Assembly: GCA_001596155.1 (NCBI GenBank) | Contig: CP014771.1 | Coordinates: 186,001-250,000 of the forward strand | DNA length: 64,000 nt | Direction of reading: 5' to 3' | Source: Hymenobacter psoromatis | GTDB taxonomy: Bacteria > Bacteroidota > Bacteroidia > Cytophagales > Hymenobacteraceae | Shown here: positions 55,584 through 63,032 of the stretch, in pieces | How positions within the stretch are numbered: the first letter of the stretch is position 1 | Layout: every line of letters begins with the position of its first letter | Position numbers and translations under genes: made by a program | Notes under the pieces: model-generated | Database searches by the model: none | The model's input: the letters and a program-made list of their open reading frames with translations, nothing else | What the model was told of the DNA's origin: nothing

Positions 55584-57128
55584 TTCCCATTCAATTGTGG
55601 CGGGTGGCTTTGAAGAGATATCGTATACCACGCGGTTGATGCCGCGTACCTGGTTGATAATCTTATTACTAACCTCTGCCAGGAAATCGTAGGGCAGGTG
55701 CGCCCAGTCGGCGGTCATGCCGTCCACGCTGGTCACGGCGCGCAGGGCCACTACGCGCTCGTAGGTGCGCTCATCACCCATCACGCCCACGCTCTGCACG
55801 GGCAGCAGCATCACGCCGGCCTGCCACACTTTGTCGTAGAGGTTGTGCTCCTTGAGAAGACTAATGAACACGCCATCAGCGCGTTGGAGCAGGTCCACTT
55901 TTTCGGGCGTGATGTCGCCCAGGATGCGGATGCCCAGGCCGGGGCCGGGGAAGGGGTGGCGGTTCAAAATCTCGCCGGGCAGGCCCAGCGCCGCGCCCAC
56001 TTCGCGCACCTCATCCTTGAAAAGCATGCGCAGCGGCTCCACTATTTTGAGGTTCATCTTTTCGGGCAGGCCGCCCACGTTGTGGTGGCTCTTGATGGTC
56101 ACGGCCGGCCCGCCGTGCACCGAAACCGACTCAATAACATCGGGGTAAATGGTGCCCTGGGCCAGCCAGCGCGCGCCGTCCACCTTCTGCGCCTCGCGGT
56201 CAAACACCTCGATGAAGGTGCGGCCGATAGCCTTGCGCTTGGCTTCGGGGTCGCTTAGTCCTGCCAGCGCGGCGTAAAACTCGGGGGCGGCCCGCACGCC
56301 GGTCACGTTCAGGCCCAGGCCCTCGTAGGCCTTCAGCACCGAGGCAAACTCATCCTGCCGCAGCAGGCCATTATCGACAAAAATGCCGTGCAGGCGCGGG
56401 CCGATGGCGCGGTGCAGCAGCAGCGCCGCCACCGACGAATCTACCCCCCCCGACAGGCCCAGAATCACTTGGTCGTCGGGGCCGATGGTCGTTTGCAGCG
56501 CCTCCACCATCGAGTCCACAAAGTGTCCAGGCGTCCAGCTCTGGCTACAGCCGCAGATGCTCACCACGAAGTTTTCGAGCAGCTGCTTACCCTCGGTGGA
56601 GTGCGTCACCTCGGGGTGAAACTGGATGCCGTAGGTGTCCTGGCCCGGCAGCTGGTAGGCGGCCACCGCCACCTCGGGCGTGCCGGCTATTACCTTGTAG
56701 GAGGGGGGTAGGGACTTGATAGTGTCGCCGTGCGACATCCACACCTGCGTATTGAGGTGCAGCCCGCGCAGCAATGGCGAGGCCTCGTCGAGGCTCGTGA
56801 GCCGCGCCCGGCCGTATTCGCGAATGGTGGCCGGCAGCACCTCGCCGCCGCCCTGCTGGGCCAGCAGCTGCGCGCCGTAGCAAATGCCCAGCACCGGCAC
56901 TTTACCCAAAATGCCGCTCAAATCGGGGCTGGGCGAGTCGGCATCGCGCACCGAGCAGGGCGAGCCCGACAGAATAACGCCCCGCAGGTCGCCGGCGCTG
57001 ATGCGCTCGGCCAGCTGGGGGGCGTGGGTGTAGGGGTGGATTTCGCAGAAAACGTGCAGCTCACGAATGCGCCGGGCAATGAGCTGCGTGTACTGCGAAC
57101 CGAAGTCCAGAATGAGAATTTGCTCCAT
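55581..57128 (-). CDS. guaA: GMP synthase (glutamine-hydrolysing)
   Basis: A 515-residue enzyme that aminates XMP to GMP. The N-terminal amidotransferase has C83 in GICYGAQ and FHPEVTHS. The ATP-pyrophosphatase domain has [14 protein letters not shown] (about 224-237). The C-terminal dimerisation domain ends with the conserved [10 protein letters not shown]. The ATG is directly preceded on the minus strand by a repeat arm, so the ribosome-binding region is repeat sequence. The stop codon lies in another repeat arm. Confidence 0.97.
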   Translation of the reverse strand: MEQILILDFGSQYTQLIARRIRELHVFCEIHPYTHAPQLAERISAGDLRGVILSGSPCSVRDADSPSPDLSGILGKVPVLGICYGAQLLAQQGGGEVLPATIREYGRARLTSLDEASPLLRGLHLNTQVWMSHGDTIKSLPPSYKVIAGTPEVAVAAYQLPGQDTYGIQFHPEVTHSTEGKQLLENFVVSICGCSQSWTPGHFVDSMVEALQTTIGPDDQVILGLSGGVDSSVAALLLHRAIGPRLHGIFVDNGLLRQDEFASVLKAYEGLGLNVTGVRAAPEFYAALAGLSDPEAKRKAIGRTFIEVFDREAQKVDGARWLAQGTIYPDVIESVSVHGGPAVTIKSHHNVGGLPEKMNLKIVEPLRMLFKDEVREVGAALGLPGEILNRHPFPGPGLGIRILGDITPEKVDLLQRADGVFISLLKEHNLYDKVWQAGVMLLPVQSVGVMGDERTYERVVALRAVTSVDGMTADWAHLPYDFLAEVSNKIINQVRGINRVVYDISSKPPATIEWE

Positions 57129-57387
57129 AAATCACGGATTACGCGGATTTTAGCGGATTTCACGGATTTCACAGGCGGCGCTACTGGCCGGCCGTCTGGC
57201 CGCTATGCCCGCTGGCGCGTGGGTGCCTGAGGGGTGAAGGATTGGCGCTGTAAAAGTACTTCCGCTAGCCCGTCCCGACAGAAGCCGGTAAGTGTTTCGC
57301 GCTGATAATCTGCTACTAAATTTTCCAGACGGCGCGAATCACCTACAAAATCCGTGAAATCCGCTAAAATCCGCGTAATCCGTGATT
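57129..57387. repeat. Inverted repeat, ATCACGGATT type, between guaA and the SRP RNA
   Basis: Left arm 57129-57169 and right arm 57348-57387, about 40 nt each, separated by about 180 nt without a gene. The left arm touches the guaA start; the right arm runs into the -7 box of the SRP RNA promoter. Confidence 0.9.
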
Positions 57388-57394
57388 ATCTTTG
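57387..57394 (+). promoter_or_regulatory. -7 promoter box of the SRP RNA gene
   Basis: TATCTTTG, about 5 nt before the predicted RNA 5' end. Upstream promoter sequence is repeat-arm DNA without a TTG. Confidence 0.7.
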
Positions 57395-57398
57395 TACC

Positions 57399-57495
57399 GG
57401 CGAGTCAGAACGACCAGCTCCTACTGAACTCCCCCAGGGCCGGAAGGCAGCAAGGGTAGGTGGTTGAGCGGTGCGATTTTGGCTCGCTTTTTTTT
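57399..57495 (+). ncRNA. ffs: Signal recognition particle RNA, small bacterial type
   Basis: The conserved Ffh-binding hairpin is present: CCCAGGGCCGGAAGGCAGCA at about 57433-57452, with the GGAA tetraloop and the asymmetric AGCA loop, then GGGTAGG on the return strand. The 5' GGCGAG and 3' CTCGC (57484-57487) close the helix, and a run of eight T (57488-57495) forms the terminator. The RNA binds Ffh and directs membrane proteins to the translocon. Both ends are estimated from the stem and the -7 box. Confidence 0.92.
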
Positions 57496-57623
57496 GTCTT
57501 TTCCAGCCGGCCCCGAGCCGCGCTTTTCTGCCCAGGTTTAGGCAGGTAGCGCGTAGCTTTGAGCCGGCTTTCTTTTTGGGCTTGCCGCACTGACAACCGA
57601 TTATAGTAGCTAACCGCTTACAA

Positions 57624-58280
57624 ATGAAGTTCTTCATCGACACGGCCAACCTGGCCGAAATTCAGGAAGCCGTGGACCTCGGCGTGCTGGACGGCGTGAC
57701 TACCAACCCCTCGCTAATGGCCAAAGAAGGCATCCGGGGCACCGATGCCGTAATGGCACACTACCGCGCCATCTGTGACATCGTGGACGGCGACGTGTCG
57801 GCCGAAGTCATCGCCACCGACTTCGAGGGCATCATCCGCGAGGGCGAGGCCCTGGCCGACCTGCACCCCAACATCGTGGTGAAAGTGCCCATGATTAAGG
57901 AAGGCGTTAAAGCCATCAAGTATTTCAGCGACAAGGGCATCCGCACCAACTGCACGCTCATTTTCTCGGCCGGGCAGGCCCTGCTGGCCGCCAAGGCCGG
58001 CGCCACCTACGTGTCGCCCTTCGTGGGCCGCCTCGATGATATCGGGGCCGATGGCCTGGGTCTGATTGCCCAAATTATCGAAATTTTTGCCAAATATGGC
58101 TACGCCACGGAAGTACTGGCCGCCAGCGTGCGCCACGTGCCGCACCTCATTCAGTGCGCCGAGCTGGGCGCCGACGTGGTCACCTGCCCGCTCAACGTCA
58201 TCACCGGCCTGCTCAATCACCCGCTGACGGACAAAGGCCTGGCAACCTTCCTGGCCGACCATAAAAAAGTGAATGCATAA
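57624..58280 (+). CDS. fsa: Fructose-6-phosphate aldolase / small transaldolase
   Basis: A 218-residue (beta/alpha)8 enzyme of the FSA/TalC class. [20 protein letters not shown] and DGVTTNPSL are the family start. The Schiff-base lysine is K87 in NIVVKVPM. The short length fits FSA-type rather than classic TalB. Whether it acts as a transaldolase or an aldolase cannot be told with certainty from sequence. A small inverted repeat follows, then a short conserved gene and an ABC ATPase. Confidence 0.9.
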   Translation: MKFFIDTANLAEIQEAVDLGVLDGVTTNPSLMAKEGIRGTDAVMAHYRAICDIVDGDVSAEVIATDFEGIIREGEALADLHPNIVVKVPMIKEGVKAIKYFSDKGIRTNCTLIFSAGQALLAAKAGATYVSPFVGRLDDIGADGLGLIAQIIEIFAKYGYATEVLAASVRHVPHLIQCAELGADVVTCPLNVITGLLNHPLTDKGLATFLADHKKVNA

Positions 58281-58284
58281 CCGT

Positions 58285-58351
58285 GTAGGGTAAGCTTTAG
58301 CTTGCCGTTCTAAAGCAAAATACTTCCTTGGCAAGCTAAAGCTCACCCTAC
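58285..58351. repeat. Short inverted repeat after the aldolase gene
   Basis: Arms 58285-58306 and 58330-58351 (GTAGGGTAAGCTTTAGCTTG outermost) pair with one mismatch around a 23-nt loop. The right arm ends 5 nt before the next GTG start. Confidence 0.88.
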
Positions 58352-58356
58352 CTTCC

Positions 58357-58560
58357 GTGTACATCATTAAAGTAAAAGGCAAGGCCAAAATCCCGGATTA
58401 TATCCAGCTGCGCGACGAGAATTTCGTGCTGATTGCCTATTTCCGCGCCGACCGCCCACTCAAAGACCTGCACCGTTACGGCCTGGAAGGTCAGGAAGTA
58501 CCGCTGGCGGCCGTTATCGCGGAATTGGAATTTGGCAAGCTGCGCAAGCTAAAACTCTGA
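58357..58560 (+). CDS. Small conserved hypothetical protein
   Basis: A 67-residue protein (MYIIKVKGKAKIPDYIQLRDENFVLIAYF ... AVIAELEFGKLRKLKL) with predicted beta strands first and a helix last. It begins with GTG. It is 8 bp upstream of the ABC ATPase gene, so the two are likely cotranscribed. I do not recognise a characterised family; the ordered composition argues that it is a real gene. Confidence 0.65.
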   Translation: MYIIKVKGKAKIPDYIQLRDENFVLIAYFRADRPLKDLHRYGLEGQEVPLAAVIAELEFGKLRKLKL

Positions 58561-58568
58561 CCTGAACC

Positions 58569-59246
58569 ATGACCGAGCCAGTAGTTGAGTTGCACGGCGT
58601 TACCATCACCCAGGAAGAGCGGGCGGTGCTGGAGCACGTGTCTTTTGGGCTGGAAAAGAGCGAGTTTGTGTACTTGGTGGGCCGCACCGGGTCCGGCAAG
58701 TCGTCGCTGCTCAAAACCCTGTACGCCGACCTGCCGCTGCTGGTGGGCGCGGGCACCGTGGCGGGCTTCGACCTGGAGCACCTACCCCCCGGCAAGGTGC
58801 CGTACCTGCGCCGCCGGCTGGGCATTGTGTTCCAGGATTTTCAGCTGCTGAGCGACCGCACGGTGGGCGAAAACCTGCTTTTCGTGCTCAATGCCACTGG
58901 CTGGCGCGGCAAGGCCCGCAAGCAGCAGCGCGTGCAGGAGGTGCTGATGCAAGTGGGCCTGAGTGGGGTAGGGGGCCGCATGCCGCACCGCCTCTCGGGT
59001 GGCGAGCAGCAGCGCGTAGTGATAGCGCGCGCCCTGCTCAACGAGCCCACCCTGCTGCTCGCCGACGAGCCCACCGGCAACCTCGACCCCGAAGTGGCCG
59101 ACGGCATCATGACCCTGTTCGCGGAAATAAACCACGCGGGCACGGCTATTCTCATGGCGACGCACAATTTTCAGCTCCTCGAAAAATACCCGCACCGCGT
59201 ATTGACGTGTAAGGACGGGGCGCTGCTGGACTCGGGGCCGCGCTAG
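58569..59246 (+). CDS. FtsE-like ABC ATP-binding protein
   Basis: A 225-residue ABC ATPase. Walker A is GRTGSGKSS (about 39-47), the signature is LSGGEQQRVVIARALL, Walker B is LLADEPTGNLD and the H-loop is MATHNFQLL. The length and the LGIVFQDFQLLSDRTVGENL stretch match FtsE (cell division) and the LolD/MacB group. The membrane partner FtsX is not adjacent; in Bacteroidota ftsX is often elsewhere. A glycosyltransferase gene follows by 17 bp. Confidence 0.88.
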   Translation: MTEPVVELHGVTITQEERAVLEHVSFGLEKSEFVYLVGRTGSGKSSLLKTLYADLPLLVGAGTVAGFDLEHLPPGKVPYLRRRLGIVFQDFQLLSDRTVGENLLFVLNATGWRGKARKQQRVQEVLMQVGLSGVGGRMPHRLSGGEQQRVVIARALLNEPTLLLADEPTGNLDPEVADGIMTLFAEINHAGTAILMATHNFQLLEKYPHRVLTCKDGALLDSGPR

Positions 59247-59263
59247 CCCTGCCGCCTCTGCCC

Positions 59264-60154
59264 ATGCCCGTCGGTTTGTCCATTTTGATTCCTGTTTTCA
59301 ACCGCGACGTAACCGTGCTGGTCGGCAGCTTGCTGCACCAGGTCAGCGACTGGCCCGGAGGGGTAGAAATCAGACTATTGGATGATAAATCGGATGAGGA
59401 ATATCGGGTAAAAAACCGACCGCTGGGTGCCCTGGCGGGCGTGTGGTACGAGGAGCTACCGGCCAACGTGGGGCGGGCGGCCATTCGCAACCGGCTGGCG
59501 GCCAGCGCTAATCACGAGTGGCTGCTGCTGCTGGATAACACCAGCCAGCTGCCTGATAAGGAGTTTGTAGCGCGCTACCACGCGGCGCTGGGCCAGGCCC
59601 CCGTGCTGGCCGGCGGCGTGTGCTATGCCGCGCAGCCTCCCGCCGACCCCGCACTCCGTCTGCGCTGGCTGTATGGCTGGCAGCGCGAAGCCCGGCCGCT
59701 GGCGCAGCGCCAGGCTGCGCCCTACGACCAGCTGCTAGTAAATAATTTATTGATAAGCAAGGCGTTGCTTCAGCGCTTTCCGCTCGACGAAAGCCTGTGC
59801 GGCTACGGCCACGAAGACACCAAGCTGGGCTGGCAGCTGGCCGGCGCGGGCGTGCCCGTGCGCCACCTGGCCAACCCTGTGCTGCACGCGGGCTTGGAAA
59901 CGGCGGCCGCCTTTTTGCAAAAGTCGGAGCAGGCGGTGCGTAATCTCGCCTACCTGTTGCACCAAAGCGGGTTGGGCGCCGATAGCCGGCTGGTGCAGAC
60001 TGCCCGACGCCTGCGCCGCCTCTGGCTGGGGGCGGGTGCGCGCGCCGCGCTCGCGCTTTGCGCGCCGCTGCTTCGGCGCAACCTGCTGAGTACCAATCCA
60101 TCGCTCCGGGCGCTGGATGCCCTAAAGCTGTTCTGGCTGCTGCGGGAAGAATAG
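59264..60154 (+). CDS. Glycosyltransferase family 2 protein
   Basis: A 296-residue GT-A-fold transferase. It starts MPVGLSILIPVFNRDVTVLV; the donor-site acidic region is in RLLDDKSDEEYR, and LLLDNTSQLPD provides the second metal-type Asp region. WLYGWQREARPL and the C-terminal hydrophilic helices are like family 2 enzymes that act on cell-surface polysaccharides. The next genes (aminotransferase, oxidoreductase) make amino sugars, which supports a glycan role. Confidence 0.85.
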   Translation: MPVGLSILIPVFNRDVTVLVGSLLHQVSDWPGGVEIRLLDDKSDEEYRVKNRPLGALAGVWYEELPANVGRAAIRNRLAASANHEWLLLLDNTSQLPDKEFVARYHAALGQAPVLAGGVCYAAQPPADPALRLRWLYGWQREARPLAQRQAAPYDQLLVNNLLISKALLQRFPLDESLCGYGHEDTKLGWQLAGAGVPVRHLANPVLHAGLETAAAFLQKSEQAVRNLAYLLHQSGLGADSRLVQTARRLRRLWLGAGARAALALCAPLLRRNLLSTNPSLRALDALKLFWLLREE

Positions 60155-60171
60155 CCCCGCCGACCGGCCAG

Positions 60172-60179
60172 TATCTTTG
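60172..60179 (+). promoter_or_regulatory. -7 promoter box of the sugar aminotransferase gene
   Basis: TATCTTTG, about 30 nt before the TTG start at 60209. Confidence 0.55.
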
Positions 60180-60208
60180 GTTTCTGCCTTTATTTCAGCT
60201 GCTTTCCC

Positions 60209-61336
60209 TTGTTGCCGCCCATTCATTTGCTTGACCTTGCCGCCGAGCACGCTGCCTACCAAGCCGAGTTGGATGCGGTCTGGCACGAAACCGTGCAGCA
60301 GGCAGCGTTTATTCAGGGGCCGGCCGTGGGCGAGTTTGCCGCCGAGCTGGGCGCGCACCTGGGCGGTGCGCACGTGGTGCCCTGCGCCAACGGCACCGAC
60401 GCCCTCACTCTGGCGCTCCTGAGCCTGGCCCTACCCCCCGGCACCGAGGTCATCGTGCCCGCCTTCACCTACGTAGCCACGCTGGAAGCCGCCGCGTTGC
60501 TGGGCCTGAAACCAGTTTTGGCAGACGTGCTACCCGATACCTTCAACGTGGACCCGGCGGCGGTGCGGGCGGCGCTCACGCCGCGCACCGCCGCCGTAGT
60601 GGCGGTGCATTTATTTGGGCAATGCGCTGATTTAGAAGAGTTAACGAATATCTGCCAGGCGGCCGGCGTGGCGCTTATCGAGGATAATGCTCAGGCGCTG
60701 GGCGCTACGTTCACCTTTGCTAGCGGCCGCACAGCTTACGCGGGTACGGTGGGCGAGGTGGGTACTACCTCCTTCTTCCCCAGCAAAAACCTGGGCTGCC
60801 TCGGCGACGGCGGCGCGCTCTTCACCCGCGACGCCGCCCGCGCCAGCCTGCTAAAACAGCTAGCTAACCACGGCCAAAGCCAGAAATATTACCACCAGCG
60901 CATCGGCCTCAACTCACGCCTCGACACCCTGCAAGCCGCCCTGCTGCGGGTGAAGCTGCGCCACTTGCCCACCGCGCAAGCCGCCCGCCAGGCCATAGCC
61001 GCCCGCTACGACGCGGCGCTGGGCGGCTCACCGGGCCTGCAAATTCCGGCCCGCGACCCGCGCAGCAGCCACGTTTTTCACCAGTACACCATCACGGTGC
61101 AAGGCGGGGGTAGGCGCGACGCGTTGCAGGCACATTTGAAAGCGCACGGGATTCCGAGCGCTATTTATTACCCCCTGCCGGTGCACGCGCAGCCGGCGTA
61201 TGGGTATCTGGGCTACCAGGTGGGCGATTTTCCGGTGGCCGAGCGGCTGTGTGGGCAGGTGCTGTCGCTGCCCATGCAGCCGGGGCTGACGGGGGAGCAG
61301 GTGGAATTCGTGGCAGCAATAATTAAAACGTTTTAA
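60209..61336 (+). CDS. DegT/DnrJ/EryC1/StrS-family sugar aminotransferase (WbpE-like)
   Basis: A 375-residue PLP enzyme that aminates 3- or 4-keto nucleotide sugars. The PLP lysine is K193 in FFPSKNLGCLGDGG. CANGTDALTLAL, the PAFTYVATLEAA stretch and DNAQALGATF are typical. No ATG is available: translation must begin at TTG 60209 or the next TTG. With the WbpB-like oxidoreductase at 63033 it probably makes a 3-amino sugar such as UDP-GlcNAc3NA; this pathway is inferred. The HigBA locus was inserted or lies between them. Confidence 0.88.
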   Translation: MLPPIHLLDLAAEHAAYQAELDAVWHETVQQAAFIQGPAVGEFAAELGAHLGGAHVVPCANGTDALTLALLSLALPPGTEVIVPAFTYVATLEAAALLGLKPVLADVLPDTFNVDPAAVRAALTPRTAAVVAVHLFGQCADLEELTNICQAAGVALIEDNAQALGATFTFASGRTAYAGTVGEVGTTSFFPSKNLGCLGDGGALFTRDAARASLLKQLANHGQSQKYYHQRIGLNSRLDTLQAALLRVKLRHLPTAQAARQAIAARYDAALGGSPGLQIPARDPRSSHVFHQYTITVQGGGRRDALQAHLKAHGIPSAIYYPLPVHAQPAYGYLGYQVGDFPVAERLCGQVLSLPMQPGLTGEQVEFVAAIIKTF

Positions 61337-61345
61337 TCCGGCACG

Positions 61346-61369
61346 TATATTTGTTCACTGTGAGTGAAC
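61346..61369 (+). promoter_or_regulatory. higBA promoter and likely HigA operator
   Basis: The -7 box TATATTTG (61346-61353) overlaps by one base the 17-nt palindrome GTTCACTGTGAGTGAAC (61353-61369), which has 7-nt perfect arms around GTG. It lies 16 nt before the higB ATG. Position and symmetry suit autorepression by HigA or the HigBA complex. Confidence 0.75.
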
Positions 61370-61393
61370 TTTAGCCTCGTTTCTATGTTTAAT

Positions 61394-62373
61394 AGACTTG
61401 TTGTGATTTGAAAGTCAAGGACATAGATAAAAATTCCACAACCCTGCACAAACTCCTAACACGTTGTCGTAGCGTTTCCAATCGTGCATTCGTAGACGGT
61501 CACTCAAAATCCGATAACGTTTCCAGCCACCGATAGCATGTTCCACTATAATACGTTTACTCGCCTGTTCTTTATTTAGGGCTCGCTGCTCCAGGGTCAA
61601 TTCTTTTCCCTTAGGTTTTTTAATTGGTAGAAAATAGGTAGGACACTTATAATCCTTACCAAACCCCAGAAATCCTAAATCCAGGCGAACAGTAAATTTT
61701 CTAAACCACTGTTTATCAACAGGAAAGAGTTGTTTAAGTAACCCATAATCATGCTGTTTTCCCGGTTGAAAATGACTTAAAAATCCAATCCACCTAGTGG
61801 TAGTAGCAATGACTATTTCTTTTAAGGTATTCGCTTTTTTTTACCACTATACGAGTCTTTCTGAGTAGTATAATCTTGCGGTCGTTGTATCCGTTGTTCC
61901 GTTCCGTCTAGTAACAACGTTTCGTGCTGGCTAAAATAAGCTTCAAATTCGTCTACGCTAGCAAACGCTCGTTTAGGCAAATGACCAGACAGTGTTAAAG
62001 CTTCTTGAAGCACCATAATTCCTCGGTCTTGATAACGTTTAGCATTCGCGGTATCCATCCCACTTACAAAACCAAGTAAATCGTAAGTTAAACTGGCTTT
62101 AAAGCTAAATAGGGTAAATAGCAGCAGTTCTTCTTCCGTTTTAATAATGGACTCATGAATGGCAAAAGCATCACGGTCAGCTATTTGTAAATCAAATAAG
62201 CGCGAATAAGCTTGCTTAAAATGAGTCAGTAATTTTTCAAATCGAGCTTGTGTCAAGCCAGTTGCTGCTCGCCATTTACGTTCGGTAGTAAGGGTCGAAG
62301 TGGAAAGTTGCATAACCTAAGCGGAAATATATTTCTCACAAATTTACGTCACCTTGTACCTCGCAACAAGTCT
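61394..62373 (-). mobile_element. IS5-family insertion sequence, copy 2 (980 bp), intact
   Basis: AGACTTGTTGTGATTTG at one end and the inverted CAACAAGTCT at the other, with a 3-bp direct repeat AAT on both sides (61391-61393, 62374-62376). Near identical to copy 1 and in the opposite orientation. It contains the complete two-frame transposase. Low GC compared with the chromosome. Confidence 0.94.
61415..62313 (-). CDS. IS5-family DDE transposase made by -1 frameshift
   Basis: Frame one (62313-61822, 163 residues) begins MQLSTSTLTTERKWRAATG and contains the first Asp (LLLDGTEQRIQRP). Frame two continues after a -1 slip at a run of eight A (about 61835-61842) and ends at 61415. It includes KQWFRKFTVRLDLGFLGF, with the second Asp, and IIVEHAIGGWKRYR, with the Glu. 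The fused product is about 299 residues, the usual size for this group. This is presumably the active source enzyme for both copies. Confidence 0.88.
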
Positions 62374-62675
62374 AATATAGTTGCTCGCAGGACGCTGCTG
62401 ATATACTGCAAGTTGTATCCGGCAGCGGCAGTGGCGTTGCAACAATGGTATGCCGAGTTAATAAATGAAGAGTTTACAACATTCAATCAGTTAAAAGCCG
62501 CGTATGCATCCGCTAGCTTGGTAGGAGATGACCGGTTGGTATTCAACATTATGGGTAATAAATATCGCTTGGTAGTGCGGATAGTATTTGATTATAAAGT
62601 CATTCAGATTAAATGGTTTGGGACCCATGCCGAGTACGACCAGATAGACGTAGCGACCATTCAATTCAAAAACTC

Positions 62676-63032
62676 ATGACCCTCCGCCCCCTTAAAACCG
62701 AGCAGCAATACGACGAATTGCTACAGTGGCTAGACGAGCAGTTCGACCAGCAGGTTCTGCCCGACTCACCAGCCGGCGAGCAGGTGCAGGTAGCGCTGTT
62801 GCTGGTGAAAGCCTATGAAGATGAGCACCATCCGGTGCCATCGCCCGACCCCATCGCCGCTATTCAGCTGAAAATGGCCGAGCAGGGGTTGAAGGCCAAA
62901 GACCTGGTAGGGCAGATTGGCAGCAAAAGCTACGTGTCGGCCATCCTGAACCGCCGCAAGCCGTTGACCCTGGCTATGGCGCGCTTTTTTCACCAAAAGC
63001 TGCACATTCCGGCGAGTGTGTTTTTGGCGTAG
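62676..63032 (+). CDS. higA: HigA-family antitoxin
   Basis: A 118-residue antitoxin with an N-terminal segment (MTLRPLKTEQQYDELLQWLDEQF) like other HigA proteins of the 'transcriptional regulator' type and a C-terminal XRE helix-turn-helix (about 65-110, MAEQGLKAKDLVGQIGSKSYVSAILNRRKPL). Its ATG overlaps the higB stop. It is intact, while the toxin gene upstream is broken. The native promoter is now 1.3 kb away beyond the IS, so present expression may depend on the element. Confidence 0.92.
   Translation: MTLRPLKTEQQYDELLQWLDEQFDQQVLPDSPAGEQVQVALLLVKAYEDEHHPVPSPDPIAAIQLKMAEQGLKAKDLVGQIGSKSYVSAILNRRKPLTLAMARFFHQKLHIPASVFLA

Larger units (their letters stand above)
61385..62679 (+). pseudogene. 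higB: HigB-family mRNA interferase toxin gene, split by an IS element
   Basis: Codons 1-3 (ATG TTT AAT, 61385-61393) are separated from the rest (62377-62679) by the IS and one copy of the AAT target. Joined, they give a 104-residue protein MFN-IVARRTLLIYCKLYPAAAVALQQWY...SASLVGDDRLVFNIMGNKYRLVVRI...IKWFGTHAEYDQIDV. This is a full HigB toxin with the conserved FNI-GNKYRL and GTHAEYD motifs. The TGA stop overlaps the higA ATG (ATGA). Intact toxin cannot be made unless the IS leaves exactly. Confidence 0.93.

Noticed and set aside
54587..57387. CRISPR-like array from repeated ATCACGGATT units
   Set aside because: The units form inverted arms with no regular spacers and no cas genes are present.
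30175..62373. Composite transposon bounded by the two IS copies
   Set aside because: Each copy has its own 3-bp direct repeat (ACT; AAT), and the interior is ordinary housekeeping DNA, so they are independent insertions.
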